Assembly (NCBI RefSeq): GCF_010468615.1
Contig: NZ_WUEH01000004.1
Coordinates: 143,725 to 207,724, forward strand
Direction of reading: 5' to 3'
Source of the DNA: Pseudodesulfovibrio sp. JC047
GTDB lineage: Bacteria > Desulfobacterota > Desulfovibrionia > Desulfovibrionales > Desulfovibrionaceae
Length of the DNA: 64,000 nucleotides
Part shown: in pieces, positions 25,618-38,157 of the stretch
Numbering within the stretch: the stretch's first letter is position 1
Layout: every line of letters begins with the position of its first letter
The notes under the pieces: model-generated
The model's database searches: none
What the model saw: the letters and a program-made list of their open reading frames with translations, nothing else
Told to the model about the DNA's origin: nothing
Position numbers and translations under genes: made by a program

Positions 25618-25734
25618 ATGATGACACGAAACAGCACATACCGGGCCTGTCCACAGGTATCATTTTTCAACAGAAACCAATCTGTGCAAAGACACCTCAG
25701 CCTTCTGCCGCGAATCGGGCAGGGCAACGCATAA
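25618..25734 (+). CDS. Possible 38-codon ORF between rnfA and rnfB
   Basis: ATG at 25618 is preceded by GAGGAAG at ideal spacing and opens 38 codons ending at 25734. The predicted peptide (MMTRNSTYRACPQVSFF...) has no recognisable family, membrane helix or motif. rnfB itself has a weak ribosome-binding site 22 bp later, so this ORF might serve to bring ribosomes there. Codon use is not distinctive. It may equally be spurious. Confidence 0.25.
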   Translation: MMTRNSTYRACPQVSFFNRNQSVQRHLSLLPRIGQGNA

Positions 25735-25755
25735 AACTTACGGGGAATCAGCAAC

Positions 25756-27858
25756 ATGATAGTGACATCGGGACTGACACTTTTCGGCATAGGCCTCGGG
25801 GCCGCAGCCATACTGGGCGTCGCTTCGAAACTCCTCTACGTCAAGGAGGACCCACGCATCGCCTTGATTGAAGACAACCTGCCCGGCGCCAACTGCGGCG
25901 GCTGCGGATTTCCCGGCTGTTCGGGCGCGGCCGCGGCCATTGTCGCGGGCAAGGCCCCTGCCTCGGTCTGCATCGTCGCGGACGAAGCAACCAGTGCCGT
26001 GGTCGCGGGCATCATGGGACAAGAGGTCATCCAGCGCGAACCGGAACTCGCTATCCGCGACTGCACCGGCGGCACCCGCGCCGAAGAAGCCTTCTATTAC
26101 GAAGGAGCCTTGGACTGCCGGGCTGCGCACCAATTATACGGTGGCTCGAAATCCTGCCCCGAAGGATGTCTCGGCCTCGGGTCCTGCGTGAAAGCCTGTC
26201 CGTTCAATGCCATTCACATGGGACCGGACCGGCTTCCCGTCATCGATCCCACCCAGTGCAAGGCCTGTGGCAACTGCGTGGACGCCTGCCCCCGTGGCGT
26301 CATCGCCATTTCCGGTCTCTCCGCCCGGTTGCTCCATCTCAATCAGACAACAGACTGTCTGGCTCCCTGTCGTCAGCGATGTCCGGCACAGATCAACATT
26401 CCCAAATACATCGAACAGATCAAAGCCGGGGACTATGACGGCGCGGTCATGACGATCAAGGAACGCAATCCCCTGCTCGTGACCTGCGGTCGCGTCTGTC
26501 CCCGTCCTTGCGAAACCGAATGTCGTCGGCAATTCGTGGATGACCCCGTGGCCATCAACATGCTCAAACGATTTGTGGCTGACCGGGAACTCCATTCCGG
26601 CACCCGGCTGCCCGTCTCCTGCGCCAAGGATACGGACAAGAAGGTCGCGGTCATCGGTGGCGGTCCCGCCGGACTGTCCTGTGCGTATTTTCTCCGCAGA
26701 CTGGGCCATCACCCAACCATTTTCGACGCCATGCCCAAACTGGGCGGGCAAACCCGCTACGGCATCCCGGAATACAGACTCCCGAAAGCGGATCTCGACT
26801 GGGAGATACAAGGCATCCTCGACCTCGGTATCGAGGCGAAGGTCAACACCAAATTTGGCCGGGATTTCACCATTGAAACCCTCAAGGAAGACGGATTCGA
26901 CGCTGTTTTCATTGGAATCGGGGCCTGGCAGGCTTCGGGAATGTATGCCGAAGGCGAAGATCTTGATGGCGTCATGGGTGGCATCGAATTCCTCACGGCT
27001 CACGCCTTGGGACAAAAGCCCGAAACCGGCGATAACGTCATTGTCGTGGGCGGAGGAAACACCGCCATTGACGCGGCTCGGACCTGTGTCCGGCTGGGAG
27101 CAAACGTCACGCTCATGTATCGACGGACCAAAAATGAAATGCCGGCGGATATGGAAGAAATCGTCGGAGCCGAAGACGAAGGCGTCCAGTTCAAATTCCT
27201 GGCGGCTCCCGCCCGGGTCGTCGGCGATGAAAACGGCAAGGCGACCCATTTGGAATATTACGAAATGGAACTGGGTGAACCCGATGAGTCGGGTCGGCGG
27301 CGGCCAGTCAAGAAAGAAGGCTCCGAAGCCCGCATGGTTGCCAGCCTCATCATTCCGGCCATCGGCCAGAAACCCGACCTCGGCTGTCTGTACGACGACA
27401 GCGAAACAGGGACCTGTCCGCTGGAAACCACCCGTTGGCAAACCATTGTCGCGGATGAAAATACCTTTGAAACGGCCATCCCCGGCGTGTTCACGGCTGG
27501 CGATGTCTACACCGGCCCGGACCTCGTTGTCTCGGCCATTGGTGACGGCCGCAAGGCGGCCCGATCAATCCATTATTACATGACACAGGACCGGATTCCG
27601 GTGTCCGAAACAACGCAAAAAGCAATGATTCCATACACGCTCTTCAAGGAAATCGATCATGTGGAACGGAAACAACGGGCTGTCTTGCCCCATCTGTGCC
27701 ACGGCGATGACCGCAATTGTTCTTTCAATGAAGTCGAAGGCTCCCTGAGTGAAGCCGACGCCCGCGCCGAGGCAGATCGGTGTCTCCGTTGCGGACTGAC
27801 TTGCTACGATCACGAGACCACTGTTCAGGACAGTGACCCCGAAAACGCCCGAAACTGA
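25756..27858 (+). CDS. rnfB: RnfB fused to a GltD/NfnB-like FAD-NAD(P)H oxidoreductase
   Basis: 700 aa, far longer than ordinary RnfB (about 190-330). Residues 1-195 are RnfB: an N-terminal helix, the Fe-S motif NCGGCGFPGC...C, and ferredoxin motifs CLGLGSCVKACP and CKACGNCVDACP. From about 197 a glutamate-synthase-beta-like module follows: Cys-rich DCLAPCRQRCPAQINIP and CGRVCPRPCETEC, FAD motif VAVIGGGPAGLSCAYFL (about 296), NAD(P) motif VVGGGNTAIDAARTC (about 428), the YRRTKNEMPA element of NADPH-using relatives, and CLRCGLTC near the end. The complex thus has an extra pyridine-nucleotide site on its ferredoxin-side subunit. ATG 25756 has a weak GGGGAA site. Confidence 0.92.
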   Translation: MIVTSGLTLFGIGLGAAAILGVASKLLYVKEDPRIALIEDNLPGANCGGCGFPGCSGAAAAIVAGKAPASVCIVADEATSAVVAGIMGQEVIQREPELAIRDCTGGTRAEEAFYYEGALDCRAAHQLYGGSKSCPEGCLGLGSCVKACPFNAIHMGPDRLPVIDPTQCKACGNCVDACPRGVIAISGLSARLLHLNQTTDCLAPCRQRCPAQINIPKYIEQIKAGDYDGAVMTIKERNPLLVTCGRVCPRPCETECRRQFVDDPVAINMLKRFVADRELHSGTRLPVSCAKDTDKKVAVIGGGPAGLSCAYFLRRLGHHPTIFDAMPKLGGQTRYGIPEYRLPKADLDWEIQGILDLGIEAKVNTKFGRDFTIETLKEDGFDAVFIGIGAWQASGMYAEGEDLDGVMGGIEFLTAHALGQKPETGDNVIVVGGGNTAIDAARTCVRLGANVTLMYRRTKNEMPADMEEIVGAEDEGVQFKFLAAPARVVGDENGKATHLEYYEMELGEPDESGRRRPVKKEGSEARMVASLIIPAIGQKPDLGCLYDDSETGTCPLETTRWQTIVADENTFETAIPGVFTAGDVYTGPDLVVSAIGDGRKAARSIHYYMTQDRIPVSETTQKAMIPYTLFKEIDHVERKQRAVLPHLCHGDDRNCSFNEVEGSLSEADARAEADRCLRCGLTCYDHETTVQDSDPENARN

Positions 27859-27867
27859 TGAACACCA

Positions 27868-27957
27868 TGCCCTACGGAGGGCAGCATACCGCCTCGTCCG
27901 CCCCAACGAAACGAACGGCGATTGCTCCGGGAGAAGGAGAACACCACCTTCTCCCGG
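27868..27957 (+). terminator. Hairpins between rnfB and pta
   Basis: TGCCCT/AGGGCA (27868-27873/27878-27883) and the stronger CCGGGAGAAGG/CCTTCTCCCGG (27927-27937/27947-27957, 9-nt loop) occupy the 130-bp gap. No T-run follows, so this may attenuate rather than stop read-through from rnf into pta-ackA-por. Confidence 0.5.
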
Positions 27958-27988
27958 CCCTCCCCCGGCGCACTGGAAGGAAAAAGGC

Positions 27989-30109
27989 ATGTCAAAAAGT
28001 CTCTATATCTCAGCGACCGAGGCCCGCAGCGGCAAATCCGCCATTGTTTTAGGCATCATGCATCTGTTGCGTGCCAACCTGCAACGTGTCGCGGTCTTTC
28101 GCCCAGTCATCAGCGACCCGGTGAACGGCGGCAAGGATCATGACATTGATCTCATGCTCCGGCATTTCAAACTCGATCAGGAATACGATCAGGCCTACGG
28201 CTACACTTTGAGCGAAGCCAGACGGTTGCTGAACAGTGGTCAGGAAGCCTGGCTGCTGGAAAGCATTCTGAACAAGTTCAAGGAGCTGGAAAAGAACTAC
28301 GATTTCGTGCTTTGCGAAGGTACCGACTACATCGGTGGCAATGCGGCCATGGAATTCGAGATCAACGTATCCATCGTCTCCAATCTCGGCTGTCCGGTCA
28401 TGTTGATCGTCAACGGTTTGAACAAGACTGAATCCGATCTGGTGGACTCGACACAACGGACCATCAGCCTGTTCGAGGAACGGGGTCTCGAAGTCATGGG
28501 GCTTATCGTCAACCGTGCCCGTCCAAACCTGCCGGACACCGTGCTCGAGGACATCACCGCCAAGACAAAGACGTCGCATCCACTGCTCGCCTATGCCATT
28601 CCCGACGATAAGCGATTGGGCAATCCCACCATTCACGACGTCATCAAGTGGTTGGATGCCAGCGTGCTGTACGGACATGGCCGCCTCGACACCCAGGTGG
28701 ACAACTTTGTGACCGCAGCCATGCACATCACCAACTTTCTCAAATACATCCGGGAAGGCAGTCTGATTATCACGCCCGGCGACCGCATGGATATCATTCT
28801 GGCCAGTATCTCGTCCCGCCAGTCTTCATCCTATGACAACATCGCCGGCATCGTGCTCACCGGTGGCATTCAGCCGTCTGAAACGGTCCACCGGCTCATT
28901 GAAGGATGGACCGGAGTACCACTGCCCATCCTGATTGTTGATGACCACACCTACAAGGCGACCCAGATACTCCAGTCGTTGCACGGGACCATCGATCCCG
29001 AACACCCTGCCAAAATCGCGTCCGCCATCGGATTGTTCGAATCCCGGGTGAACATCGAGGAACTCCGCAAACGACTGGTCACGACCGAATCCAAAAAAAT
29101 CACCCCGTTCATGTTCGAATACAACCTGATTGAAAAGGCCAAGGCTCCACGGCGACACATTGTATTGCCGGAAGGAACCAGCGACCGCATCATTCAGGCC
29201 ACGGAAATCCTGCAACGGCGCAATGTGGTGGATATCACCCTGCTCGGCGCCCCCGAGACCATCCAGGCCCAGGCCTCCAATCTCGGCGTGAAACTCAACG
29301 GCGCGCAATGCGTGAATCCCTCTGATTCTCCGCAATTCGAACACTATGCCGAACACTATTTCGAAGCCCGGAAACACAAAGGCATCCGCATGGAAGACGC
29401 CCGGGACCGCATGATGGACCCCACGTATTTCGGGACCATGATGGTCCAGACCGGGGACGCGGACGGCATGGTCTCAGGCTCGATCACGACCACAGCCCAG
29501 ACCATTCGGCCAGCCTTCGAATTCATCAAGACGAAACCGGATGCCTCCATTGTGTCGTCCGTGTTTCTGATGTGCATGGGAGACCGCGTGGTCTGCTTTG
29601 GCGACTGCGCAGTCAATCCGAAACCGGACGCCCAGCAACTTGCTGAAATCGCGCTCAATTCAGCGGAAACGGCCCGGTTATTCGGCATCGCTCCGTATGT
29701 GGCCATGCTGTCATACTCAACCGGCGGTTCCGGAACCGGGGCCGACGTGGAAAAAGTAGTTGAAGCCACAGCCATCGCTCGACAACTGGCCAACGAACGC
29801 GGTCTGGATATCCCCATTGAAGGCCCGCTCCAGTATGATGCGGCGGTTGACCCGGATGTCGCCCGGACAAAAATGCCGAATTCGGATGTCGCCGGACATG
29901 CCACGGTGTTCATTTTCCCGGACCTGAACACCGGCAACAACACCTACAAGGCCGTCCAGCGGTCCGTTCCCGGATCAACGGCCATCGGGCCGGTTCTTCA
30001 GGGACTGAACAAGCCGGTGAACGACCTCAGTCGGGGATGCAGGGTTCGGGATATCGTCAATACCGTTGCCATCACCGCCATTCAGGCGCAGACGAAAAAG
30101 GACGCATAG
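27989..30109 (+). CDS. pta: Phosphate acetyltransferase, long form
   Basis: 706 aa, the three-domain type. An N-terminal P-loop domain related to dethiobiotin synthetase (TEARSGKSAIVLGIM) is followed by a DRTGG regulatory domain (about 215-330). The C-terminal PTA_PTB catalytic domain has SYSTGGSGTGADVEKV and the KMPNSDVAGHATVFIFPDL region. It converts acetyl-CoA and phosphate to acetyl phosphate. ATG 27989 follows GGAAGGAAAAAGG; the frame from 27833 overlaps rnfB and is not used. ackA starts one base after its stop. Confidence 0.95.
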   Translation: MSKSLYISATEARSGKSAIVLGIMHLLRANLQRVAVFRPVISDPVNGGKDHDIDLMLRHFKLDQEYDQAYGYTLSEARRLLNSGQEAWLLESILNKFKELEKNYDFVLCEGTDYIGGNAAMEFEINVSIVSNLGCPVMLIVNGLNKTESDLVDSTQRTISLFEERGLEVMGLIVNRARPNLPDTVLEDITAKTKTSHPLLAYAIPDDKRLGNPTIHDVIKWLDASVLYGHGRLDTQVDNFVTAAMHITNFLKYIREGSLIITPGDRMDIILASISSRQSSSYDNIAGIVLTGGIQPSETVHRLIEGWTGVPLPILIVDDHTYKATQILQSLHGTIDPEHPAKIASAIGLFESRVNIEELRKRLVTTESKKITPFMFEYNLIEKAKAPRRHIVLPEGTSDRIIQATEILQRRNVVDITLLGAPETIQAQASNLGVKLNGAQCVNPSDSPQFEHYAEHYFEARKHKGIRMEDARDRMMDPTYFGTMMVQTGDADGMVSGSITTTAQTIRPAFEFIKTKPDASIVSSVFLMCMGDRVVCFGDCAVNPKPDAQQLAEIALNSAETARLFGIAPYVAMLSYSTGGSGTGADVEKVVEATAIARQLANERGLDIPIEGPLQYDAAVDPDVARTKMPNSDVAGHATVFIFPDLNTGNNTYKAVQRSVPGSTAIGPVLQGLNKPVNDLSRGCRVRDIVNTVAITAIQAQTKKDA

Positions 30110-30110
30110 C

Positions 30111-31316
30111 ATGAATATTCTTGTCATCAACTGCGGCAGTTCTTCCCTGAAATATCAACTGCTCAATATGAAAGACGACACCGTCATCGCGTCCGGAGTA
30201 ATTGAACGTATCGGTGAAGAGTTGGGCATCATCACCCAACGATCGAATCCGGCCAAATGGCCTGACACCAAATCAACGGAAAAACTGTTCATTCGAAACC
30301 ATGAAGCCGCCATGCGCCTGATGGTCGAAAAACTGGTCGGCGAGGAGTGGGGCGTCATCGAATCCCTCAAAGATATCGACGCCATCGGTCATCGAGTGGT
30401 TCAAGGTGGAGAGACCTTTTCCACCCCGGAACTGGTGGATGAAAACGTGATCGAAGAAATTCGAGCGAATATTCCGCTGGCTCCACTGCATGCCCCGAAC
30501 CTGACCGGGATTGAAATCGCCATGGAACTTTTCCCGCACACCCCGCAGGTCACGGTGTTCGATACGGAGTTCCATCAGACCATTCCCAAAAAAGCTTTCA
30601 TGTATCCAATACCATTAAACCTTTACAAAGAATTGAAAATCCGTAAATACGGATTCCACGGAACGTCACATAAGTATGTCACAAAACGAGCAGCCACACA
30701 CCTTGGCAAACCAATGGGAAAAACCAATCTCATCACCATCCATTTGGGAAATGGCTGTTCCATGGCTGCGGTCAAAAATGGTCAATGTGCCGATACCACC
30801 ATGGGACTGACGCCGCTGGCCGGGCTGATGATGGGGACACGGTGCGGCGATGTGGATCCCGCCATTCTCGCTTTTATCGCCAAGCACAAGAAAATGGGCA
30901 TCGAAGATATCGACACCATGCTCAACAAGAAAAGCGGGCTGTACGGAATTTGCGGGACAAACGATATGCGGGATATTCATGCCGCGCGAGAAAACGGGGA
31001 TGCCAATGCCCAGCTCGCCTTTGAGATGTTCGCCTATCGGGTCAAGCTGTTCATCGGCGCGTATCTGGCCGTGCTCGGCACCATTGATGCCGTGGTTTTC
31101 ACGGCGGGAATCGGAGAAAACGACGCCCACGTCAGGGCACTGGCCTGTAAAGGGCTTGAACCACTGGGAATCACAATAGACCAAGAAAAGAATACACTTC
31201 GAGAACCGGGAACACGCACGATCAGTGCCGATGACAGCCCCATTTCCATCCTCATTGTCCCCACAAACGAGGAGCTGGAAATTGCGAAGGAAACAATGGC
31301 TTTGGTCAATGGTTAA
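30111..31316 (+). CDS. ackA: Acetate kinase
   Basis: 401 aa, standard length. It makes ATP and acetate from acetyl phosphate, the main substrate-level phosphorylation step in incomplete-oxidising sulfate reducers. The phosphate-binding motif NCGSSSLKYQLL is at the N-terminus. GFHGTSHKYV, ITIHLGNGCSMAAV, MGTRCGDVDPA and VFTAGIGEND follow as in the ASKHA fold. It is translationally linked to pta (1-bp gap). PFOR follows 45 bp later. Confidence 0.96.
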   Translation: MNILVINCGSSSLKYQLLNMKDDTVIASGVIERIGEELGIITQRSNPAKWPDTKSTEKLFIRNHEAAMRLMVEKLVGEEWGVIESLKDIDAIGHRVVQGGETFSTPELVDENVIEEIRANIPLAPLHAPNLTGIEIAMELFPHTPQVTVFDTEFHQTIPKKAFMYPIPLNLYKELKIRKYGFHGTSHKYVTKRAATHLGKPMGKTNLITIHLGNGCSMAAVKNGQCADTTMGLTPLAGLMMGTRCGDVDPAILAFIAKHKKMGIEDIDTMLNKKSGLYGICGTNDMRDIHAARENGDANAQLAFEMFAYRVKLFIGAYLAVLGTIDAVVFTAGIGENDAHVRALACKGLEPLGITIDQEKNTLREPGTRTISADDSPISILIVPTNEELEIAKETMALVNG

Positions 31317-31334
31317 CTATATATTTTAGACTAA

Positions 31335-34952
<3,618 letters not shown>

Positions 34953-35026
34953 TCGCAAATAACACGGGAGACACTTTGTGACCGCAACATAAAGATCTCA
35001 ACTCCTCTAGGACTGACCCGTGTTAC

Positions 35027-35061
35027 GGGCCTCCTGTCATGTGACAGGAGGCCCATTTTTT
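35027..35061 (+). terminator. Strong intrinsic terminator after PFOR
   Basis: GGGCCTCCTGTCA (35027-35039) pairs perfectly with TGACAGGAGGCCC (35042-35054) and is followed by ATTTTTTAT. Confidence 0.92.
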
Positions 35062-35081
35062 ATCCATAAACTATCTGGTAT

Positions 35082-35120
35082 CCGAACCGATCACGCCCCC
35101 AATTCCCGAACCGATCACGC
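35082..35120. repeat. 15-bp direct repeat
   Basis: CCGAACCGATCACGC occurs at 35082-35096 and again at 35106-35120, between the converging terminators of PFOR and the OB-fold protein. No gene covers it; it looks like a small local duplication. Confidence 0.7.
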
Positions 35121-35123
35121 AAA

Positions 35124-35156
35124 AACACCCCCCATTCCCGAAGGAATGAGGGGTGT
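35124..35156 (-). terminator. Intrinsic terminator of the OB-fold gene
   Basis: Read on the minus strand, ACACCCCTCATTCC (35156-35143) pairs with GGAATGGGGGGTGT (35138-35125) with one mismatch and a TTCG loop, followed by TTTTTG. Confidence 0.8.
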
Positions 35157-35212
35157 CAGTCGTTCTGGGAGATCGTACACGACCCCCGCTGCCACATATG
35201 CTGTGCCAAAAT

Positions 35213-35539
35213 CTAGTTGCGAGCCGTGACGGACGTCGCCTGGACTTCGGTATACATGAAATCCTGAACAATCAGACCAGTCACATCAACCTCGGCCTTC
35301 ATCGCGGCAACCTTGTTCATTTCACCATCGTTCACGTGAACCAGCAGTTCGCCCGTGCCGTCGGAAAAAAGGAAACTCTTGTCGTTGATGACCTTCACAA
35401 CTTCACCCGTCAAAACCACGTTGGTGTCAATGGCAGACGCCTTGGCTTCGGCCACGGTCAATACCTTGGTCGGTCCGGCAATCGCTGAGGTAACAAACAC
35501 ACATAACAAAAACAGAAAAATCAGACTAAAACGTTTCAT
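35213..35539 (-). CDS. Periplasmic OB-fold (YgiW/YdeI, BOF-like) protein
   Basis: 108 aa. A clear Sec signal peptide (MKRFSLIFLFLLCVFVTSAIAG) is followed by a domain of about 85 residues resembling bacterial OB-fold proteins: VVLTGEVVKVINDKSFLFSD, then DGEMNKVAAMKAEVDVTGLIV. Family members are small periplasmic proteins linked to stress or cation binding; the exact role here is unknown. The gene stands alone, with its own terminator. Confidence 0.75.
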   Translation of the reverse strand: MKRFSLIFLFLLCVFVTSAIAGPTKVLTVAEAKASAIDTNVVLTGEVVKVINDKSFLFSDGTGELLVHVNDGEMNKVAAMKAEVDVTGLIVQDFMYTEVQATSVTARN

Positions 35540-36081
35540 GACACTATCCCTTTTTTTATAATTCGCTGTGTAAATCTGAGCACCAAGCCCTTGATAGGTC
35601 GACTTCTAACACACTCTATTAAAAAGGCCAGAAAAATCTTTGCTTATAACATATTGATTTTATTCATTTAATGAAAAAACTTTCAAATTTAACTGATTAG
35701 TCAATCAATATTTTGGGCAAAATATCACATTCTCGCTCCTCAACGGGCAAAAAACACTCCATGAGCAATTTCAACAAAAACGAAAAAATTCAAAACAAGA
35801 AAAACCACCAATCAATACCCAATTCTCGAAAATGTGTGTGGCAAAAATACGGACCAAACATGTCATGATCTGCGACATGTTTGGCATAAACTCAACCGTG
35901 ACGGACATGAGTCAACCGCGTTTTTCTGCTGCTGCCTCCCGGTATGGAAAACACATTTGAAAAAGAAAGACTCCTCCATAAAAAAAAGACCCTCGCAAAC
36001 AATTGCAAGGGCCTTACTGCCATTTTCAGCAATAGAGACGGCTGCATCGAAACTGCGACCGTCATCCCTGCTTCGAAATGA
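35540..36081. other. AT-rich intergenic region with an 11-bp inverted repeat and a minus-strand terminator
   Basis: 542 bp with no credible gene; a 106-codon plus-strand ORF at 35834 has random-looking composition. It holds CCAAACATGTC (35854-35864) and GACATGTTTGG (35874-35884), a perfect 11-bp inverted repeat with a 9-bp spacer. A terminator for the phnA-like gene lies at 35979-36011: minus-strand CCCTTGCAA/TTGCGAGGG followed by TCTTTTTTTT. Confidence 0.65.
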
Positions 36082-36417
36082 CTATCCTTTCTTGACGACT
36101 GACGTTTTCAACATCATGGAGCCAAATCCTGGAATCTTGCAGGAGATGTCATGAATACCGTCTTCCGGCTCGACCAGTCTGATATTCTTGACTTTCGTCC
36201 CCTTTTTGATGGGGGAGGACGCGCCTTTGACCTTCAGATTCTGGGTAATGATAACCGTGTCTCCGTCGACCAACACGTTCCCATTAGCGTCCTTGTAGAC
36301 TTTTTCAGCCACATCTTCGGCCTGAAATTCACAGCCACATTCCGGACACACTAAAATACTGCCGTCATGATACACATATTCGGATTTGCACTGTGGGCAA
36401 TTCGGTAAATTTTCCAT
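36082..36417 (-). CDS. yjdM: PhnA/YjdM family zinc-ribbon protein
   Basis: 111 aa, the same length as E. coli PhnA/YjdM. The N-terminal zinc ribbon is [28 protein letters not shown], given here in pieces: CPQC and CPEC pairs about 14 residues apart. The C-terminal KOW/OB-like domain has [17 protein letters not shown] and [14 protein letters not shown]. Despite the name the protein is not needed for phosphonate use; its role is unclear. ATG 36417 has GGGAG upstream; a longer frame from 36468 adds unconserved residues. Confidence 0.88.
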   Translation of the reverse strand: MENLPNCPQCKSEYVYHDGSILVCPECGCEFQAEDVAEKVYKDANGNVLVDGDTVIITQNLKVKGASSPIKKGTKVKNIRLVEPEDGIHDISCKIPGFGSMMLKTSVVKKG

Positions 36418-36534
36418 ACGCTCCCAACTGATTGGTGTTATATATTGTTCAAAGTGGGGGGAATACATAAAAGGGGTCCGGGAATCAAATCAAAAAAACG
36501 CCATCCTCTTTCGGTCTCGTCCCATTCTGACGCC

Positions 36535-37884
36535 CTATTTAACCATATATTTGAGATCTGAGGTGGAAGTGGGATAGGCCCACAAAAAATTGGCAAGGGC
36601 CGATGCCGAAATGTTGAATTGTATGGCCAAGGCAAAGACATTCACCACCTCGGCGGCATTGTGCCGAAGAATGTGTGCTCCGAGAATCAAATCCGTGTCC
36701 GCATCGATCAGCACTTTATAGGCCCCATATTCTTCACCTATCCGTTTGGACGATGGCCAGTCGGTCGTGTCTCCCTGGTTCACTCGATACTTCAACGATT
36801 GTTCCCGGGCCGCTTCTTCGGTCAAGCCGACCGAGGCAAGGGTGGGGATGCTGAAAACCGCAGAAGGAACAACCGTCTCATCGACCTCATGCGAATTGCC
36901 ATGAACGATATTCAGGGCCGCGATCTGCCCTTCCCTATCTGCAACCGGCGCCAGCATATACGGCGTATCCGCACAATCTCCAATAGCGTACACCCTCGGA
37001 TTACTCACACTCTGCAAGAAAGAATTGACCTCCACGCCCTTGGAAGAAAACGCCACATTGCCCATATTTCCATCAAGCACCGTCAGGTTGGGATGCCGTC
37101 CGGTCGCTTCAATAATAAGGTCGGTTTCGATCACGGCTCCCGAAGCGGAATGCACGGAATAGCCGGTCTCGGTTGCCACAATGCGTTCAGGAACCACCCC
37201 GAGCTGAACATCAATCCCTGCGGCAGCACTGGCCTTGAGCAAAACCGCAACCAAATCATCTTCAAATGCCCGCAAAGGGCGAGCGGATCGATGCAGGATA
37301 TGCACGGCAGACGCGCCTCCACGAATGGCCACATGAGCGAATTCAAAGGAAATAAAGCCGCCCCCAATAAAGGTGACTCGCTCAGGCATCTTTTCCATAT
37401 CAAGAAAATATTCGCTGTCGCGGGCGAGTGCTCCCCCTTCAATCGGCAACTGATTTGGAAGCGATCCCGTGGCGAGCACAATGGTTTTTGCCGTGAGAAC
37501 CTGACCACCAACCTCGATCTGGTCGTCCGCTCTCATGCGGGCCGTCCCGTTGAAAGTCGTGACACCACTCGCATCCCAATGGGCCTGAGCGGCCTCCGAT
37601 CGCCCCTGCAAAAATTCGTTTTTCAACCGCTGCAACGCCCCCCAGTTGGTCCGCACCTCCCCTTCAAGCCCACGCCCGAGCAAATGAGACACCGAAGCGA
37701 CACTCTCTGCGTTACTCACCAAATATTTTTTGGGCTGACATCCCCGCAAGGCACAGGTCCCGCCATATGGACGCTCGTCAACAATGGCAATCGTCATATT
37801 CGAATGCTGTTTCAGCCCGGCAACGGCATAGTAGGCAGCAGTACCAGACCCAACAACCACAACATCAAATGCTCTTTTTTTCAT
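36535..37884 (-). CDS. Pyridine nucleotide-disulfide oxidoreductase (glutathione-reductase-like)
   Basis: 449 aa. FAD motif VVVGSGTAAYYAVAGLK, redox-active pair in YGGTCALRGCQPKKY (Cys-x4-Cys), NAD(P) motif VTFIGGGFISFEFAHVA and the second FAD motif VYAIGDCAD. The C-terminal dimer domain should end with the catalytic HPTxxE; here it reads YPTSTSD, so the proton-relay His and its Glu partner are Tyr and Asp. The same replacement occurs in some divergent glutathione/mercuric-reductase-like proteins as I recall. The disulfide substrate is unknown. Ribosome-binding site is weak. Confidence 0.85.
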   Translation of the reverse strand: MKKRAFDVVVVGSGTAAYYAVAGLKQHSNMTIAIVDERPYGGTCALRGCQPKKYLVSNAESVASVSHLLGRGLEGEVRTNWGALQRLKNEFLQGRSEAAQAHWDASGVTTFNGTARMRADDQIEVGGQVLTAKTIVLATGSLPNQLPIEGGALARDSEYFLDMEKMPERVTFIGGGFISFEFAHVAIRGGASAVHILHRSARPLRAFEDDLVAVLLKASAAAGIDVQLGVVPERIVATETGYSVHSASGAVIETDLIIEATGRHPNLTVLDGNMGNVAFSSKGVEVNSFLQSVSNPRVYAIGDCADTPYMLAPVADREGQIAALNIVHGNSHEVDETVVPSAVFSIPTLASVGLTEEAAREQSLKYRVNQGDTTDWPSSKRIGEEYGAYKVLIDADTDLILGAHILRHNAAEVVNVFALAIQFNISASALANFLWAYPTSTSDLKYMVK

Positions 37885-38121
37885 ATCGATACCCGACTTT
37901 CACTGGTCACAACGGAGATATCATAGTCCCTCTCCGTCTTCCGTTTCCCCGCCTCATTCAAAGTATTTTAACGCTATCATGATTTTCTTTAAAAAACAGG
38001 GTATGAATCTGACATGACTCCAATTGACAACCAATGTCCTGACCGTATGGGCAAACAACAATGCACAATTAAAACGGTGTCCGTCTCACACAGACACACT
38101 CATTTTCACCAAGAGATTTTC

Positions 38122-38157
38122 ATGAAAACACCCCACACGCTCGACACGATATGGTAG
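38122..38157 (+). CDS. Possible 11-codon leader ORF overlapping the prenyltransferase start
   Basis: ATG at 38122 with AAGAGA at good spacing opens MKTPHTLDTIW and stops at TAG 38155-38157. That stop overlaps the next gene's ATG region (ATGGTAG). The prenyltransferase ATG at 38151 has no ribosome-binding site of its own, so this mini-ORF could deliver ribosomes by coupling. Too short to judge on coding grounds. Confidence 0.3.
   Translation: MKTPHTLDTIW

Noticed and set aside
26134..27441. 435-codon minus-strand frame and 347-codon plus-strand frame within rnfB
   Set aside because: Both lie in the RnfB fusion gene and read as low-complexity nonsense; the FAD and NAD motifs are in the rnfB frame.
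35834..36154. 106-codon plus-strand ORF crossing the terminator and phnA-like gene end
   Set aside because: It runs through a minus-strand terminator and a real gene and has no family resemblance.
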